DNA of 64,000 nt. Source: Planctomycetaceae bacterium (GTDB lineage Bacteria; Planctomycetota; Planctomycetia; Pirellulales; Pirellulaceae). Location of the stretch: NCBI GenBank assembly GCA_002717145.1, contig PBCP01000072.1, forward strand, positions 1-64,000. The letters run 5' to 3'. Position numbers and translations under genes: made by a program. The notes beneath the pieces were generated by a model, which searched no databases, was not told the origin of the DNA, and was given only the letters and a program-made list of their open reading frames with translations. Below are positions 30,223 to 38,880 of the stretch, piece by piece (within the stretch, counting starts at the first letter, position 1; each line of letters begins with the position of its first letter).

Positions 30223-31578
30223 TCAAACCAATTCTTGGATGACGTTACCGTGCGGAAGAATATGCACCGGCCTGCCAAAGTAATCCGGAATCGCATATTG
30301 AAAGTCTATACCCAAATGATGATAAATGGTTGCCAACAAATCCTGCGGCGATAGCGGACGCTCTACAGGATATTCTCCATTTCGATTCGTCGCACCTACA
30401 ACCTGTCCCATCCTGAAGGCGCCCCCTGAAATTAGTCCGGTATAGGCCTGTGGCCAGTGATCCCGTCCATACGAATTATTAGGTGGCCCGTACCTCATTT
30501 TGGGCGTTCTTCCAAACTCGCCAACTACCACCACAAGAATCTTCCTGTTCAACCTGCGATTATAAATATCTTCAATCAACGCCGATAAGCACTGATCTAA
30601 GTAGGGAAGACGGATACGCATATATTTCGCGAAATGCCCGGGACGCTGCGCGTTCCCGGGGTGGTCATCCCAGTTCGTAAATTCCTGCCCACTTTTCGGC
30701 GTATTGCAATAGATATTGATAACCGGCACACCGGCTTCGGCAAGCCGTCTGGCCAACAAACATGACTGGCCCCAAGTGTTATGCCCATATCTTGTCCGGA
30801 GTTCGTCAGGCTCCTGTGATATATCAAAGGCTTTGGCTGCTCTCGAACTACTGAGCATTTGATAGGCCAGTTGCCTAAATTCGTCGACTCCTTCCAATGC
30901 TCCTCTCACATCCAATTCACGGCGAAGTTGATCCAACTGCTTTAATAGCTCCCGCCTGTTTTCCAGTTGCTTTGCATCGCGCCCGGCACTGAGTTTTAAC
31001 TGACCTACGGAGAACCCCTCCTTAGCCGGGTCGCCGACAACAAAAGAATCGTGATGCAATCCCAAGTACGTGGGCTGTGTCATATAGGGATGTTGGGGCA
31101 TCGCCACATATGGTGGGAGTCCACGAGAAAAGCCCAGCATCTTACTGGTGACATGGCCGAAATCAGGATGCTCACTTTTCGATTGTGAGCTGGGATCAAG
31201 TTTGGCTGGACGTTTTCCAGTAAGAGCGACAATCCCTCCATCACTGTGTATGCCGACATCATGGTTCAGGGAGCGTATTAAAGAAAACTTATCTGCAATT
31301 TTAGCCTGAAGCGGAAAATGCTCACAAATTTCCATACCGGGGACGACGGTATTGATCCTACCAAATTGACTTCGAATTTCCGTCGGAGCATCGGGCTTCA
31401 TGTCCCATGTTTCAAACTGTGATGCTCCGCCATGTTGGTAAAGCATAATGACGGACGTATCACGCTCACGAGCATCGGAATGTGCTCGCAACTGCAATAC
31501 GTCAGGAAGCGTGATTCCCCCTAACGCTAATGCACCAACCTGCATGAACCCACGTCGATCTACCATGCTTTTATCCAT
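30223..31578 (-). CDS. DUF1501 family secreted protein (solitary copy)
   Basis: The protein opens with a twin-arginine-like leader (DRRGFMQVGALALGG), consistent with Tat export. It then shows the DUF1501 pattern: QHGGASQFETWDMKP near the start, a long middle part, and VGEFGRTPKM with a later GRDHW and LLATIYHHLGID near the end. DUF1501 belongs to the alkaline phosphatase-like fold. Its biochemical role is unknown, but it usually accompanies PSD1 proteins. This copy has no PSD1 neighbour and stands divergent to 31703. The frame could also start at GTG 31584; I prefer ATG 31578, two codons inside. No clear Shine-Dalgarno is seen at either. Confidence 0.88.
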   Translation of the reverse strand: MDKSMVDRRGFMQVGALALGGITLPDVLQLRAHSDARERDTSVIMLYQHGGASQFETWDMKPDAPTEIRSQFGRINTVVPGMEICEHFPLQAKIADKFSLIRSLNHDVGIHSDGGIVALTGKRPAKLDPSSQSKSEHPDFGHVTSKMLGFSRGLPPYVAMPQHPYMTQPTYLGLHHDSFVVGDPAKEGFSVGQLKLSAGRDAKQLENRRELLKQLDQLRRELDVRGALEGVDEFRQLAYQMLSSSRAAKAFDISQEPDELRTRYGHNTWGQSCLLARRLAEAGVPVINIYCNTPKSGQEFTNWDDHPGNAQRPGHFAKYMRIRLPYLDQCLSALIEDIYNRRLNRKILVVVVGEFGRTPKMRYGPPNNSYGRDHWPQAYTGLISGGAFRMGQVVGATNRNGEYPVERPLSPQDLLATIYHHLGIDFQYAIPDYFGRPVHILPHGNVIQELV

Positions 31579-31628
31579 ACTCACATTCTAATAACTAATC
31601 GGATGGAAAACCTGTTAAAATTAAACTC

Positions 31629-31643
31629 GTTCACGGTGTGAAC
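31629..31643. promoter_or_regulatory. Perfect dyad GTTCAC-GGT-GTGAAC, possible operator
   Basis: Two 6-base arms (31629-31634 and 31638-31643) are exact inverted repeats separated by GGT. The dyad lies in the divergent intergenic region between the DUF1501 gene (start 31578) and the propeller gene (start 31703), just upstream of a TATAAT at 31655-31660. A dimeric repressor or activator site is a reasonable guess from its position; the regulator is unknown. Confidence 0.4.
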
Positions 31644-31654
31644 CCTGCGGGCGT

Positions 31655-31660
31655 TATAAT
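31655..31660 (+). promoter_or_regulatory. Candidate -10 box TATAAT for the 31703 gene
   Basis: An exact TATAAT lies 42 bases before the ATG at 31703. The best -35-like sequence, TTCACG at 31630-31635, is 19 bases upstream and inside the dyad. The spacing is longer than ideal, so the -35 assignment is weak. Confidence 0.35.
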
Positions 31661-31702
31661 TCATGCAACTTAAACTACGTTCTCTCACGATTCGACGATA
31701 CG

Positions 31703-33220
31703 ATGCACCGCTACATCCTGAATCTCTGTGTCTTGCAACTATGCATTCTTAGTATTGTTGCTGTCGCTGCCGGCGAAACACCAATAACAATCGAGGACAG
31801 ACGCGAACTATTCGTAGACGAATATCTAATTGGCTCTAAAACTGGTGACATCTCACTCAAGCTTCATGAGCCAACGCCTCGCGAAATAGCACTCACTTTT
31901 GATCAACCCTGGGAAGGAAATACCTCCGGCTATCCAACTGTCATGTTCGACGGAGAGCTCTATCGGATGATCTATCGGGGCCACCGAATGACCTGGAAAA
32001 CGGGCAAGCTCTTAATGGAAAACAGCCCCGTTGTTTGCTATGCCGAAAGTCACGACGGCATTCAGTGGAAACGGCCAACACTCAATATTCATAAATGGCT
32101 CGGGAAAGATCGTGACAAATTAGAAACACCGACTGTTAATAACATTGTTTGGCCTGGCAGTCCTTATTCCGGTACGTTTGTACCATTCGAAGACACGAAT
32201 CCGGAATGCCGTCCTGATGAACGATTCAAGGCATTAGGAGGTAACCATCGAGTCGGATTACATCTGTTTACTTCATCAGACGCGATTCACTGGAAAAAAC
32301 GCGAAGAGCCAATATTCCATGAGGGCGCACTGGATTCAATGAACACCATGTTCTGGGATGAATTACGTCACAGATACACTCTTTATTTTCGTACCGTTCG
32401 CGACGGTTTAAGAAGTATTGATGTAACGCATTCGAAAGACCTCACCAACTGGACTAAAAGCACAACATTATTGTACGGTCAATCACCACCCCAGCAGATG
32501 TATACCAACGGGATTGAACCATACTATCGGGCACCTCACTTGATGGTTGGCTTCCCGACGCGTTATACAGCGAGGCCCGTTTCAAACCGTCTCGCTGCCT
32601 TGCCTCCCAAAGCCCTACGCCGAGAGCTAGGAAATGCCTATCCCCGCATTGCTTCTGATCTTTCCGATGGTCTCTTTATGAGCAGTCGGGACGGTACTAA
32701 TTTCAATCGGTGGGACGAGGCTTTCATCCGGCCAAGGCGGGAGAGTCCTGAAAATGCCCGGAACTGGATGTACGGAGACAATTATCAAAGTTATGGTCTT
32801 TTTCCCACGAAGGACGAAAATGGGCGACTAGAGATATCATTCCTTGTAAGCCATGGTTACTGGCAGGAGTACAAATCACATATTCGCCGCTATTCGATTC
32901 GGCCCGACGGGTTCGTATCACTGAATGCCAAATACGCTGGAGGTGAAGTTATCACCAAACCGATTAGATTCAGCGGAACGCGACTCGAATTGAACTACGC
33001 CACGTCAGCGTCTGGCTCTCTAAAGGTTGAGCTTCTTGATGCAAACGGGATGCCTCTGGAAGGATTCTCATTGAAAGAATGCGAAGAGCTAACCGGCAAT
33101 AGGATTCATCAAATTGTCAGCTGGCAAGGTGGTGGACTTTCAGGCTTGGCAGGCAAACCAATCCGACTCCGTTTCGTTCTCAAAGATGCCGATCTGTTCT
33201 CTTTTAAGTTTTCATTGTAG
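31703..33220 (+). CDS. Secreted beta-propeller protein, glycoside hydrolase 32/43-like
   Basis: This 505-residue protein has an N-terminal signal peptide (hydrophobic to about residue 23, ending AVAAG). The mature part begins with ITIEDRRELFVDEYLI, a sequence type I associate with planctomycete proteins related to five-bladed propeller glycosidases (GH32/43/68 superfamily). Repeated (S/T)xDGxxWxxP-like blade motifs fit: SHDGIQWKRP, SSDAIHWKKR, SRDGTNFNRW. The last 100 residues look like a beta-sandwich (LEVELL-type strands, GGGLSGLAGKPIRLRF). Catalytic acids cannot be assigned with confidence. The gene is divergent from a DUF1501 gene and may share its control region. A carbohydrate-active role is inferred. 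Confidence 0.65.
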   Translation: MHRYILNLCVLQLCILSIVAVAAGETPITIEDRRELFVDEYLIGSKTGDISLKLHEPTPREIALTFDQPWEGNTSGYPTVMFDGELYRMIYRGHRMTWKTGKLLMENSPVVCYAESHDGIQWKRPTLNIHKWLGKDRDKLETPTVNNIVWPGSPYSGTFVPFEDTNPECRPDERFKALGGNHRVGLHLFTSSDAIHWKKREEPIFHEGALDSMNTMFWDELRHRYTLYFRTVRDGLRSIDVTHSKDLTNWTKSTTLLYGQSPPQQMYTNGIEPYYRAPHLMVGFPTRYTARPVSNRLAALPPKALRRELGNAYPRIASDLSDGLFMSSRDGTNFNRWDEAFIRPRRESPENARNWMYGDNYQSYGLFPTKDENGRLEISFLVSHGYWQEYKSHIRRYSIRPDGFVSLNAKYAGGEVITKPIRFSGTRLELNYATSASGSLKVELLDANGMPLEGFSLKECEELTGNRIHQIVSWQGGGLSGLAGKPIRLRFVLKDADLFSFKFSL

Positions 33221-33245
33221 AGTCATAGAGCGTCTCCATTCACTG

Positions 33246-33286
33246 ATTTGCCAAACGCATAAGCAGCTGTTTATGCGTTAGCAAAT
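33246..33286. promoter_or_regulatory. Long inverted repeat between 31703 gene and kinase gene
   Basis: A 9-bp inner stem (33254-33262 pairing with 33271-33279, arms AACGCATAA/TTATGCGTT) surrounds GCAGCTGT, itself centred on the palindrome CAGCTG. An outer 6-bp stem (ATTTGC 33246-33251 with GCAAAT 33281-33286) extends it. The inner 26 bases are palindromic except for one mismatched pair. There is no following T-tract, so an operator is at least as likely as a terminator. Confidence 0.45.
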
Positions 33287-33409
33287 AATCGCGAATACTA
33301 TGCAATTACAGCCAAACTGTTCTACAAATTGCCCTTTCGGATTCATTACTATGAAAATAATACTTGTACGCCTGACAACTCATTATCCCTTTTTAGTTTG
33401 AACTGAGCC

Positions 33410-36394
33410 ATGAAACTGTCCCCCGGCACATCGTTAGGACGATATGAAATCCAATCCGAAGTTGGCAATGGGGGCATGGGCGTCGTCTACAAGGCCAAGG
33501 ATACTACGTTAGGTCGGACGGTAGCCATCAAAGTCCTAAAGCCAGAACTTGTTCGCGACGACCAGGGCTTTGAGCGATTTAAGCGAGAAGCAAAAGCCAT
33601 CGCCGGGCTCTCCCACGCAAATATTATTTCTCTTTACGATTTCGGAGCACAAGACGATATTCACTTTGCCGTCATGGAGTTTGTGCAAGGCAAACCGCTT
33701 GAATCCTGTATAGACTCTTTAAATACTGAGACGGTGTTAGGACTCGCCAGCGGGATTGCGGAAGGGCTCAGCGCTGCCCATCAGGGGGGCATCGTCCATC
33801 GGGACATTAAGCCCAGTAATATCATCATTAACGAACGAGGCGAACCGAAACTGCTGGACTTTGGCCTAGCATCTGTCATCAGCGCTCATCCATTTAACGA
33901 TGAAACGATGTCGCCAAGCGATCTGCAAACGCAAGCAGGAACGATTATGGGTACGGTTGGCTACATGTCACCCGAACAAGTTCGTGGTCAAAAAGCTGAT
34001 GAACGCAGTGACATTTTTTCTTTCGGGGTGGTCCTATATGAAATGCTAAATCAGAAGCGTGCATTTCGGCGCGACAGCGCAATTGAAACGATGAGCGCTA
34101 TTTTAACACAACCGCTACCAGAAGCGACGGAACTGGAACAAAACGATAATCCCATACTGGCAATAGCGGCAAAATGTCTCGAAAAAGACGCTCAGGATCG
34201 TTTCCAGTCGATGACTGAAGTTCTTGATGCATTAAGCAAGGCATCACCAACAAACACCGAAACAGTGAACCAGCGCACGGGAAAGCCTGTTGCCTTGGGC
34301 GGTGTTCTACTCCTGGCTATCACGTTGATAGCCTTGTTCATGTTCGGAAATAATTCCGATGATGTACAAGAGGATAAACAATCCGATACGCCGAGCTCAA
34401 ACATTGACATACAGCTAACAGCAGAGCAGGCTATCAACACACTTCTACCCGATTTATTGGAAAAGGTTGATGCGGGGCAAATTCAGCAGGCCTTTGAAAT
34501 TGCACAGCAAGCTGAACCCTTCCTAAAGGGAAACAAGCTCTTTGACCAGGCAAGTCAGCGCGTATCCATGATGTACAACATCAACAGCATCCCAGATGCA
34601 GCGGATGTCTATATCGGTGACTACGGTTCTGACCCCGCGATGTTTCAACTCGTAGGCGAGACTCCTATCAAGGAATTGAAACTATCACGCAGCCCTAAAG
34701 TCATTATCCTCAAGAAAGAAGGGTATCATGAAGAAATCATGACGAGTGAACACACGTTCTTTTCAACGACGTTTGACCAAACCGTCGCCTTAATGAAAGA
34801 TAACGAAATCCCCGAAGGTATGGCGCGTGTCTTTGCCACTGAAGCATTCCCTCTGGAGGGAATGGCTTTTGATCGGGATCTAGAGATGGGACTTGGATTC
34901 CCGGTGGCCGAGTTCTATATGGACCGAACAGAGGTCACGAATGGCAAGTTCAAAGAATTCGTAGATGCCGGCGGCTATACGAATTCGGATTTCTGGACGG
35001 AACCCATCATGCGGGAGGGCAATGAAGTAACATTTGAAGACTCCCGACGTATTTTTACTGACGCCACGGGACGTCCCGGTCCGGCATCCTGGCGCGGTGG
35101 AAGTGCTCCCACGGGAAAAGAAGACTATCCGGTTCAGGGCGTCAGTTGGTATGAAGCTAAGGCTTATGCTACCTGGGCAGGTAAAGACCTGCCAAGCTAT
35201 CTTCATTTTTCGGCTGCTGCCAATGTCGCAGTCAGCGCTGAAGGCGTCAAGGAACTCGTTCGTCGAAGCAATATCAACACTAACTCTTATGCTCCAGTCT
35301 CCTCAAATTTAGGCATTTCCAAAAACGGCATTTATGACCTTTGTGGAAACGTTGCTGAGTGGACATTGAACGCCTCGGGCAATGATCGCATCTCCGTAGG
35401 CGGCTCGGCAGAGGATCCGCCATACTTCTTTGGTTTGGCAAACCCCATCGATCCATTGGATCGATCTCAGAGGCAGGGTTTCCGGTGTGTTAAATTTCTC
35501 ACGCCGGCAACGGAAGAGCAACTCGCCAACGTCGAGATTGCGATACGCGATTATACAGACGCACAACCCGTGTCCGAGGAAATATTCACGATATACAAAA
35601 GCCAATTCAGTTATGATGACGCACCTCTCAACCCCACACTTATCGAGCGAGACGAAGATTCGACAAGTCATTACATCAAAGAGATTTGGGAAATAGATGC
35701 TGTCTATGACAATGAAAGAATCATTGTTTATGTTCACCTTCCCAAAAACACCTCTCCACCATATCAGTCTCTGGTCTACTTCCATCATGCGGGTTCGATC
35801 ATTTCAACGCCCATAGCCGAATCCGAATTGGGTGCAGATCGAAATGCATTCATCACCCAGAGTGGGAGAGCGTTCGTACAACCCGTACTCAAGGGCATGT
35901 ACGAGAGAAAATCCGGATTAAAGACCTGGTCTGCAAACGACACTCAGCAATATGCCGATTTCTGTCATAAATGGGTGAAAGACTATCGGCGAACGATAGA
36001 TTATCTGGTTTCGCGAGAAGACTTCGATCAGGACAGAATCTGCTATATCGGTGACAGTTGGGGAAGCTTCAACTGGTTAATCATTGGGGCAGTAGAGCCA
36101 CGTATTGATGCCGCCATTACCATTGTCGGTGGACTTTCCATGACTCCGGCACGGCCGGAAGTCGACCAAATTAATTTTGTCACTCGCGTAAAGCAGCCAA
36201 CGCTTTACCTGGCCGGAGCTTACGACCCAATCTTTCCATTGGCACGCTCAGTTCGCCCCGCCTTTGAATTGCTAGGTACACCCGACGACAAAAAGCAACT
36301 TATCGTATTAGAAGTAGGCCACATGTTCCCGGAAAACGACCTAATATCCAATTCACTAGATTTCCTAGACGCAGAATTTGGCACGCCTAAATAA
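33410..36394 (+). CDS. Ser/Thr protein kinase fused to PEGA-like, FGE-like and alpha/beta hydrolase domains
   Basis: Residues 10-275 are a Hanks-type kinase with all key residues: glycine loop GNGGMG (19-24), K41, E60, HRD 130-132, N137, DFG 150-152 and MSPEQ (186-190). A transmembrane helix follows at about 294-313, so the kinase is cytoplasmic and the rest outside the inner membrane. A PEGA-like segment lies at 390-450. A formylglycine-generating-enzyme-like (SUMF1) domain covers 465-697 (DRTEVTNGKF, GVSWYEAKAYATWAG, CGNVAEW, GFRCV). It lacks the paired catalytic cysteines expected in the segment before GFRC and has LPSYLHFSAA where family members usually have LPTEAEWEYA, so I do not expect sulfatase activation. 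Residues 725-990 form a hydrolase with S883 (GDSWGS), D939 and H971 as the likely triad. The gene lies 17 nt upstream of an MBOAT gene. Confidence 0.88.
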   Translation: MKLSPGTSLGRYEIQSEVGNGGMGVVYKAKDTTLGRTVAIKVLKPELVRDDQGFERFKREAKAIAGLSHANIISLYDFGAQDDIHFAVMEFVQGKPLESCIDSLNTETVLGLASGIAEGLSAAHQGGIVHRDIKPSNIIINERGEPKLLDFGLASVISAHPFNDETMSPSDLQTQAGTIMGTVGYMSPEQVRGQKADERSDIFSFGVVLYEMLNQKRAFRRDSAIETMSAILTQPLPEATELEQNDNPILAIAAKCLEKDAQDRFQSMTEVLDALSKASPTNTETVNQRTGKPVALGGVLLLAITLIALFMFGNNSDDVQEDKQSDTPSSNIDIQLTAEQAINTLLPDLLEKVDAGQIQQAFEIAQQAEPFLKGNKLFDQASQRVSMMYNINSIPDAADVYIGDYGSDPAMFQLVGETPIKELKLSRSPKVIILKKEGYHEEIMTSEHTFFSTTFDQTVALMKDNEIPEGMARVFATEAFPLEGMAFDRDLEMGLGFPVAEFYMDRTEVTNGKFKEFVDAGGYTNSDFWTEPIMREGNEVTFEDSRRIFTDATGRPGPASWRGGSAPTGKEDYPVQGVSWYEAKAYATWAGKDLPSYLHFSAAANVAVSAEGVKELVRRSNINTNSYAPVSSNLGISKNGIYDLCGNVAEWTLNASGNDRISVGGSAEDPPYFFGLANPIDPLDRSQRQGFRCVKFLTPATEEQLANVEIAIRDYTDAQPVSEEIFTIYKSQFSYDDAPLNPTLIERDEDSTSHYIKEIWEIDAVYDNERIIVYVHLPKNTSPPYQSLVYFHHAGSIISTPIAESELGADRNAFITQSGRAFVQPVLKGMYERKSGLKTWSANDTQQYADFCHKWVKDYRRTIDYLVSREDFDQDRICYIGDSWGSFNWLIIGAVEPRIDAAITIVGGLSMTPARPEVDQINFVTRVKQPTLYLAGAYDPIFPLARSVRPAFELLGTPDDKKQLIVLEVGHMFPENDLISNSLDFLDAEFGTPK

Positions 36395-36411
36395 TATCTT
36401 GACGAACCAAC

Positions 36412-37839
36412 ATGCTCTTTAATTCCGTCATATTCCTAATCTTTTTCGCCATCGTGGTTGGTGTTCACTATCTACCTATCGGGTGGAAACTGAAGAAAAT
36501 TCACCTATTGCTGGCAAGCTATTTCTTTTACGCCGCATGGAACCCTCCCTTTGTTCTATTGTTGTGGATCTCGACATGTGTTGACTGGTTTGCTGCTCGA
36601 GCAATGTCTCGTCAAAAACAGCAAGCAAAAAGGAAATTGTTATTAGGCCTAAGCTTATTTGCCAATCTGGGAATGCTGAGTTGGTTTAAGTACGGCACGT
36701 TAATTATGGAAACGTTCTCAGGACTCGTTTCACACGTTGGCATCACCTGGACAGTTCCGGATTTCAATATCACGTTGCCTGTCGGCATTTCCTTCTATAC
36801 GTTTCAAACGTTGTCGTACACGATCGATGTCTATCTCAAACGGAGCGAACCCGAATCATCGTTTTTGGATTTCGCACTGTTCGTCACATTTTTCCCACAA
36901 CTGGTCGCAGGCCCTATTGTTCGGCCAAACCAACTTATTCCGCAGTTCAAGACTCCTAAACAAGCAAATGCTCAACAGTTCTCATGGGGCATAATGCTCT
37001 TTGTGTGGGGCTTGTTTCAAAAATCCGTCCTCGCCGACTCCGTCCTAGGTCCCGTCGCTGGACATGCCTTTGGTTTAGCCGAAGAAATGTATGTGATGGA
37101 TGCATGGATTGCTACTCTCGCATTCTCCGGACAAATTTTCTTTGACTTTGCCGGGTATTCACTTTGTGCTATAGGCATCGCCTTGTGTCTCGGGTTCTCA
37201 TTGCCGGACAACTTCAAATCACCCTATGCCGCGATAGGTTTTTCCGACTTCTGGAGACGTTGGCACATATCACTATCTGAATGGCTCCGTGACTATCTAT
37301 ATATTCCCTTGGGCGGAAACAGAAAGGGCAGGCGACGAACTCAGATCAATCTCATGTTAACGATGTTACTCGGCGGGTTATGGCACGGTGCAGCCTGGCG
37401 ATTTGTAGCATGGGGGGCGATTCATGGCTCCTACCTCCTCCTAGAACGCGGAGTCAAGACTCTATGGAGGCGAAGGCAAGATAACGTTGGGCTATCACCA
37501 CTTCAACAAGTGCTCGTCGCCGCATTCACATTTCTTGCAGTATCACTCACCTGGGTTTTCTTTGCCGCACCGAATTGGGAGGCCTGTGAAATTACCTTCC
37601 GAAGTTTGGTCGGTGCAACTTCACAACCTATTGCCGTGATGGAAAACATCCAAATCATCTATATTTTGCCGACATTAGTCATCATGTTGCTTGGACACTC
37701 CTATATGCGGAACCGGAGACTGGAGGCTGTCGTTTCTAACACTCCAATCTGGCTTTTATTGCTCCTATTCCTTGTTGTTCTTCTCAGTGTTATTTTGACC
37801 GGAGGTGGCGAAAGTGCGTTCATCTACTTCCAATTCTAA
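36412..37839 (+). CDS. MBOAT family O-acyltransferase (AlgI-like)
   Basis: This 475-residue polytopic membrane protein has the MBOAT signature: WRRWHISLSEWLRDYLYIPLGG, then GGLWHGAAWRFVAWGAIHG with H325 and the conserved catalytic-type H338. Family members move acyl groups, usually acetyl, across the inner membrane onto surface polysaccharide or teichoic acid. Alginate acetylation by AlgI is the model. The gene sits 17 nt after the kinase fusion and overlaps the SGNH-like gene downstream, which is the usual partner arrangement (AlgI with AlgJ/AlgX). I infer O-acylation of an unknown exopolymer. Naming it algI would go beyond the evidence, since no alginate genes are present. Confidence 0.9.
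   Translation: MLFNSVIFLIFFAIVVGVHYLPIGWKLKKIHLLLASYFFYAAWNPPFVLLLWISTCVDWFAARAMSRQKQQAKRKLLLGLSLFANLGMLSWFKYGTLIMETFSGLVSHVGITWTVPDFNITLPVGISFYTFQTLSYTIDVYLKRSEPESSFLDFALFVTFFPQLVAGPIVRPNQLIPQFKTPKQANAQQFSWGIMLFVWGLFQKSVLADSVLGPVAGHAFGLAEEMYVMDAWIATLAFSGQIFFDFAGYSLCAIGIALCLGFSLPDNFKSPYAAIGFSDFWRRWHISLSEWLRDYLYIPLGGNRKGRRRTQINLMLTMLLGGLWHGAAWRFVAWGAIHGSYLLLERGVKTLWRRRQDNVGLSPLQQVLVAAFTFLAVSLTWVFFAAPNWEACEITFRSLVGATSQPIAVMENIQIIYILPTLVIMLLGHSYMRNRRLEAVVSNTPIWLLLLLFLVVLLSVILTGGGESAFIYFQF
37801..37805 (+). promoter_or_regulatory. Shine-Dalgarno GGAGG that decides the start of the SGNH-like gene
   Basis: GGAGG at 37801-37805 lies inside the end of the MBOAT gene, 8 nt before GTG 37814. The upstream in-frame GTG at 37805 overlaps this site and cannot use it. 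This supports a start at 37814. Confidence 0.55.
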
Positions 37840-38872
37840 AAACGTGTTTCAGCGTGAACTGCCCTCTTCGAATCTTCCAATGGTCGTGATCGGCACATTT
37901 GTCCTTTGTGTTGCAACACTCGGGATCATGGAATACCAAATTCGAAAAGAGGGTGGTCTCCCTTCACGAGCTCTAAACATTTCCTTCTGGTTGAATCATC
38001 GATTTAAGCTGGACGAACGCCCAAAAAATACAACGGTGCTACTTGGTGCGTCTCGGATGACTTTCGGCTTAGACCAAGATACATGGGAAGAAGAGACTGG
38101 TACGCGTCCACACAACCTTGGCTTACATGGAGCTTCATGCATCCCAATGTTACATGATTATGCCAAAAATACGCAGGGAAACGGAATTGTACTTTGCGCT
38201 TTATCCGGCGGCTTTGCATTTGCCAATGAACGTGCTCCTTTCGCTGAGCGTATAAACCATGCAATTCGCGACCTTGATAAGCACAGATATTCTCTCTCCC
38301 TTCGTTCTGAGGACATTACAGGCAAATTACTTCAAGCTAGGATTGCTGTTTTAAATCCACGCCTGTACTCACCCACTTCTTATGTACGCGACATTCTTAG
38401 ATTACCAGCCCGGAAAAACGAAATCGCTTGGCGTCATATTCCTTACGCGCATCACACCGAAGAGAATCAAGATGTATTCATCAATGATATCGACGACAAA
38501 TATTATTGGAATCAATGGGATTTATTGCATGCAACGCCTTTGAGATATATGGAGCGTTTCGCGCCACTCGATTTAGACGAAGCGATCAGCCTAATGAAGA
38601 AAGACATAAAGCTTATCGAAGATCGGGGCGGCAAAGTTATCTTTGTTAGATTTCCGATAAGCAGGTTTTTCGTCGAATGGGAAAATACCAGATTCCCTCG
38701 GGAACAATACTGGGACAGAATACTGGCAAGCACGGGTTGTCATGGATTCCATTTCCTCGACCATGATGAAACAAAAGACCTTTCCCCACTCGACGGGTCG
38801 CATCTTTTACCTGAACAAGCCCGGATTTTCACAAAAGCACTTGCTCGGTTCGTTAAGGACTCCGACCAATAG
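37814..38872 (+). CDS. SGNH-hydrolase-like membrane-anchored partner of the MBOAT acyltransferase
   Basis: This protein of about 352 residues has one N-terminal transmembrane helix (about 21-39). LLGASRM follows, with S80 in the position of the SGNH nucleophile, and DGSHL near the end (D327, H330) matches the Asp-x-x-His block. This is the pattern of AlgJ/AlgX/DltD-like proteins that finish polymer O-acetylation in the periplasm. The gene overlaps the end of the MBOAT gene by 26 nt, so the two are probably translationally coupled. Start chosen at GTG 37814 because of the GGAGG 8 nt upstream. The exact subfamily is not clear to me. Confidence 0.75.
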   Translation: MRSSTSNSKNVFQRELPSSNLPMVVIGTFVLCVATLGIMEYQIRKEGGLPSRALNISFWLNHRFKLDERPKNTTVLLGASRMTFGLDQDTWEEETGTRPHNLGLHGASCIPMLHDYAKNTQGNGIVLCALSGGFAFANERAPFAERINHAIRDLDKHRYSLSLRSEDITGKLLQARIAVLNPRLYSPTSYVRDILRLPARKNEIAWRHIPYAHHTEENQDVFINDIDDKYYWNQWDLLHATPLRYMERFAPLDLDEAISLMKKDIKLIEDRGGKVIFVRFPISRFFVEWENTRFPREQYWDRILASTGCHGFHFLDHDETKDLSPLDGSHLLPEQARIFTKALARFVKDSDQ

Positions 38873-38880
38873 GTACGGCA

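Noticed and set aside
34800-35500. The FGE-like domain as the activator of the nearby sulfatases
   Set aside because: The cysteine pair needed for formylglycine formation is missing and the domain sits in a membrane-anchored kinase fusion.
35309-35788. A 159-codon minus-strand frame inside the kinase fusion gene
   Set aside because: It is antisense to the well-supported FGE-like and linker region and has no motif.
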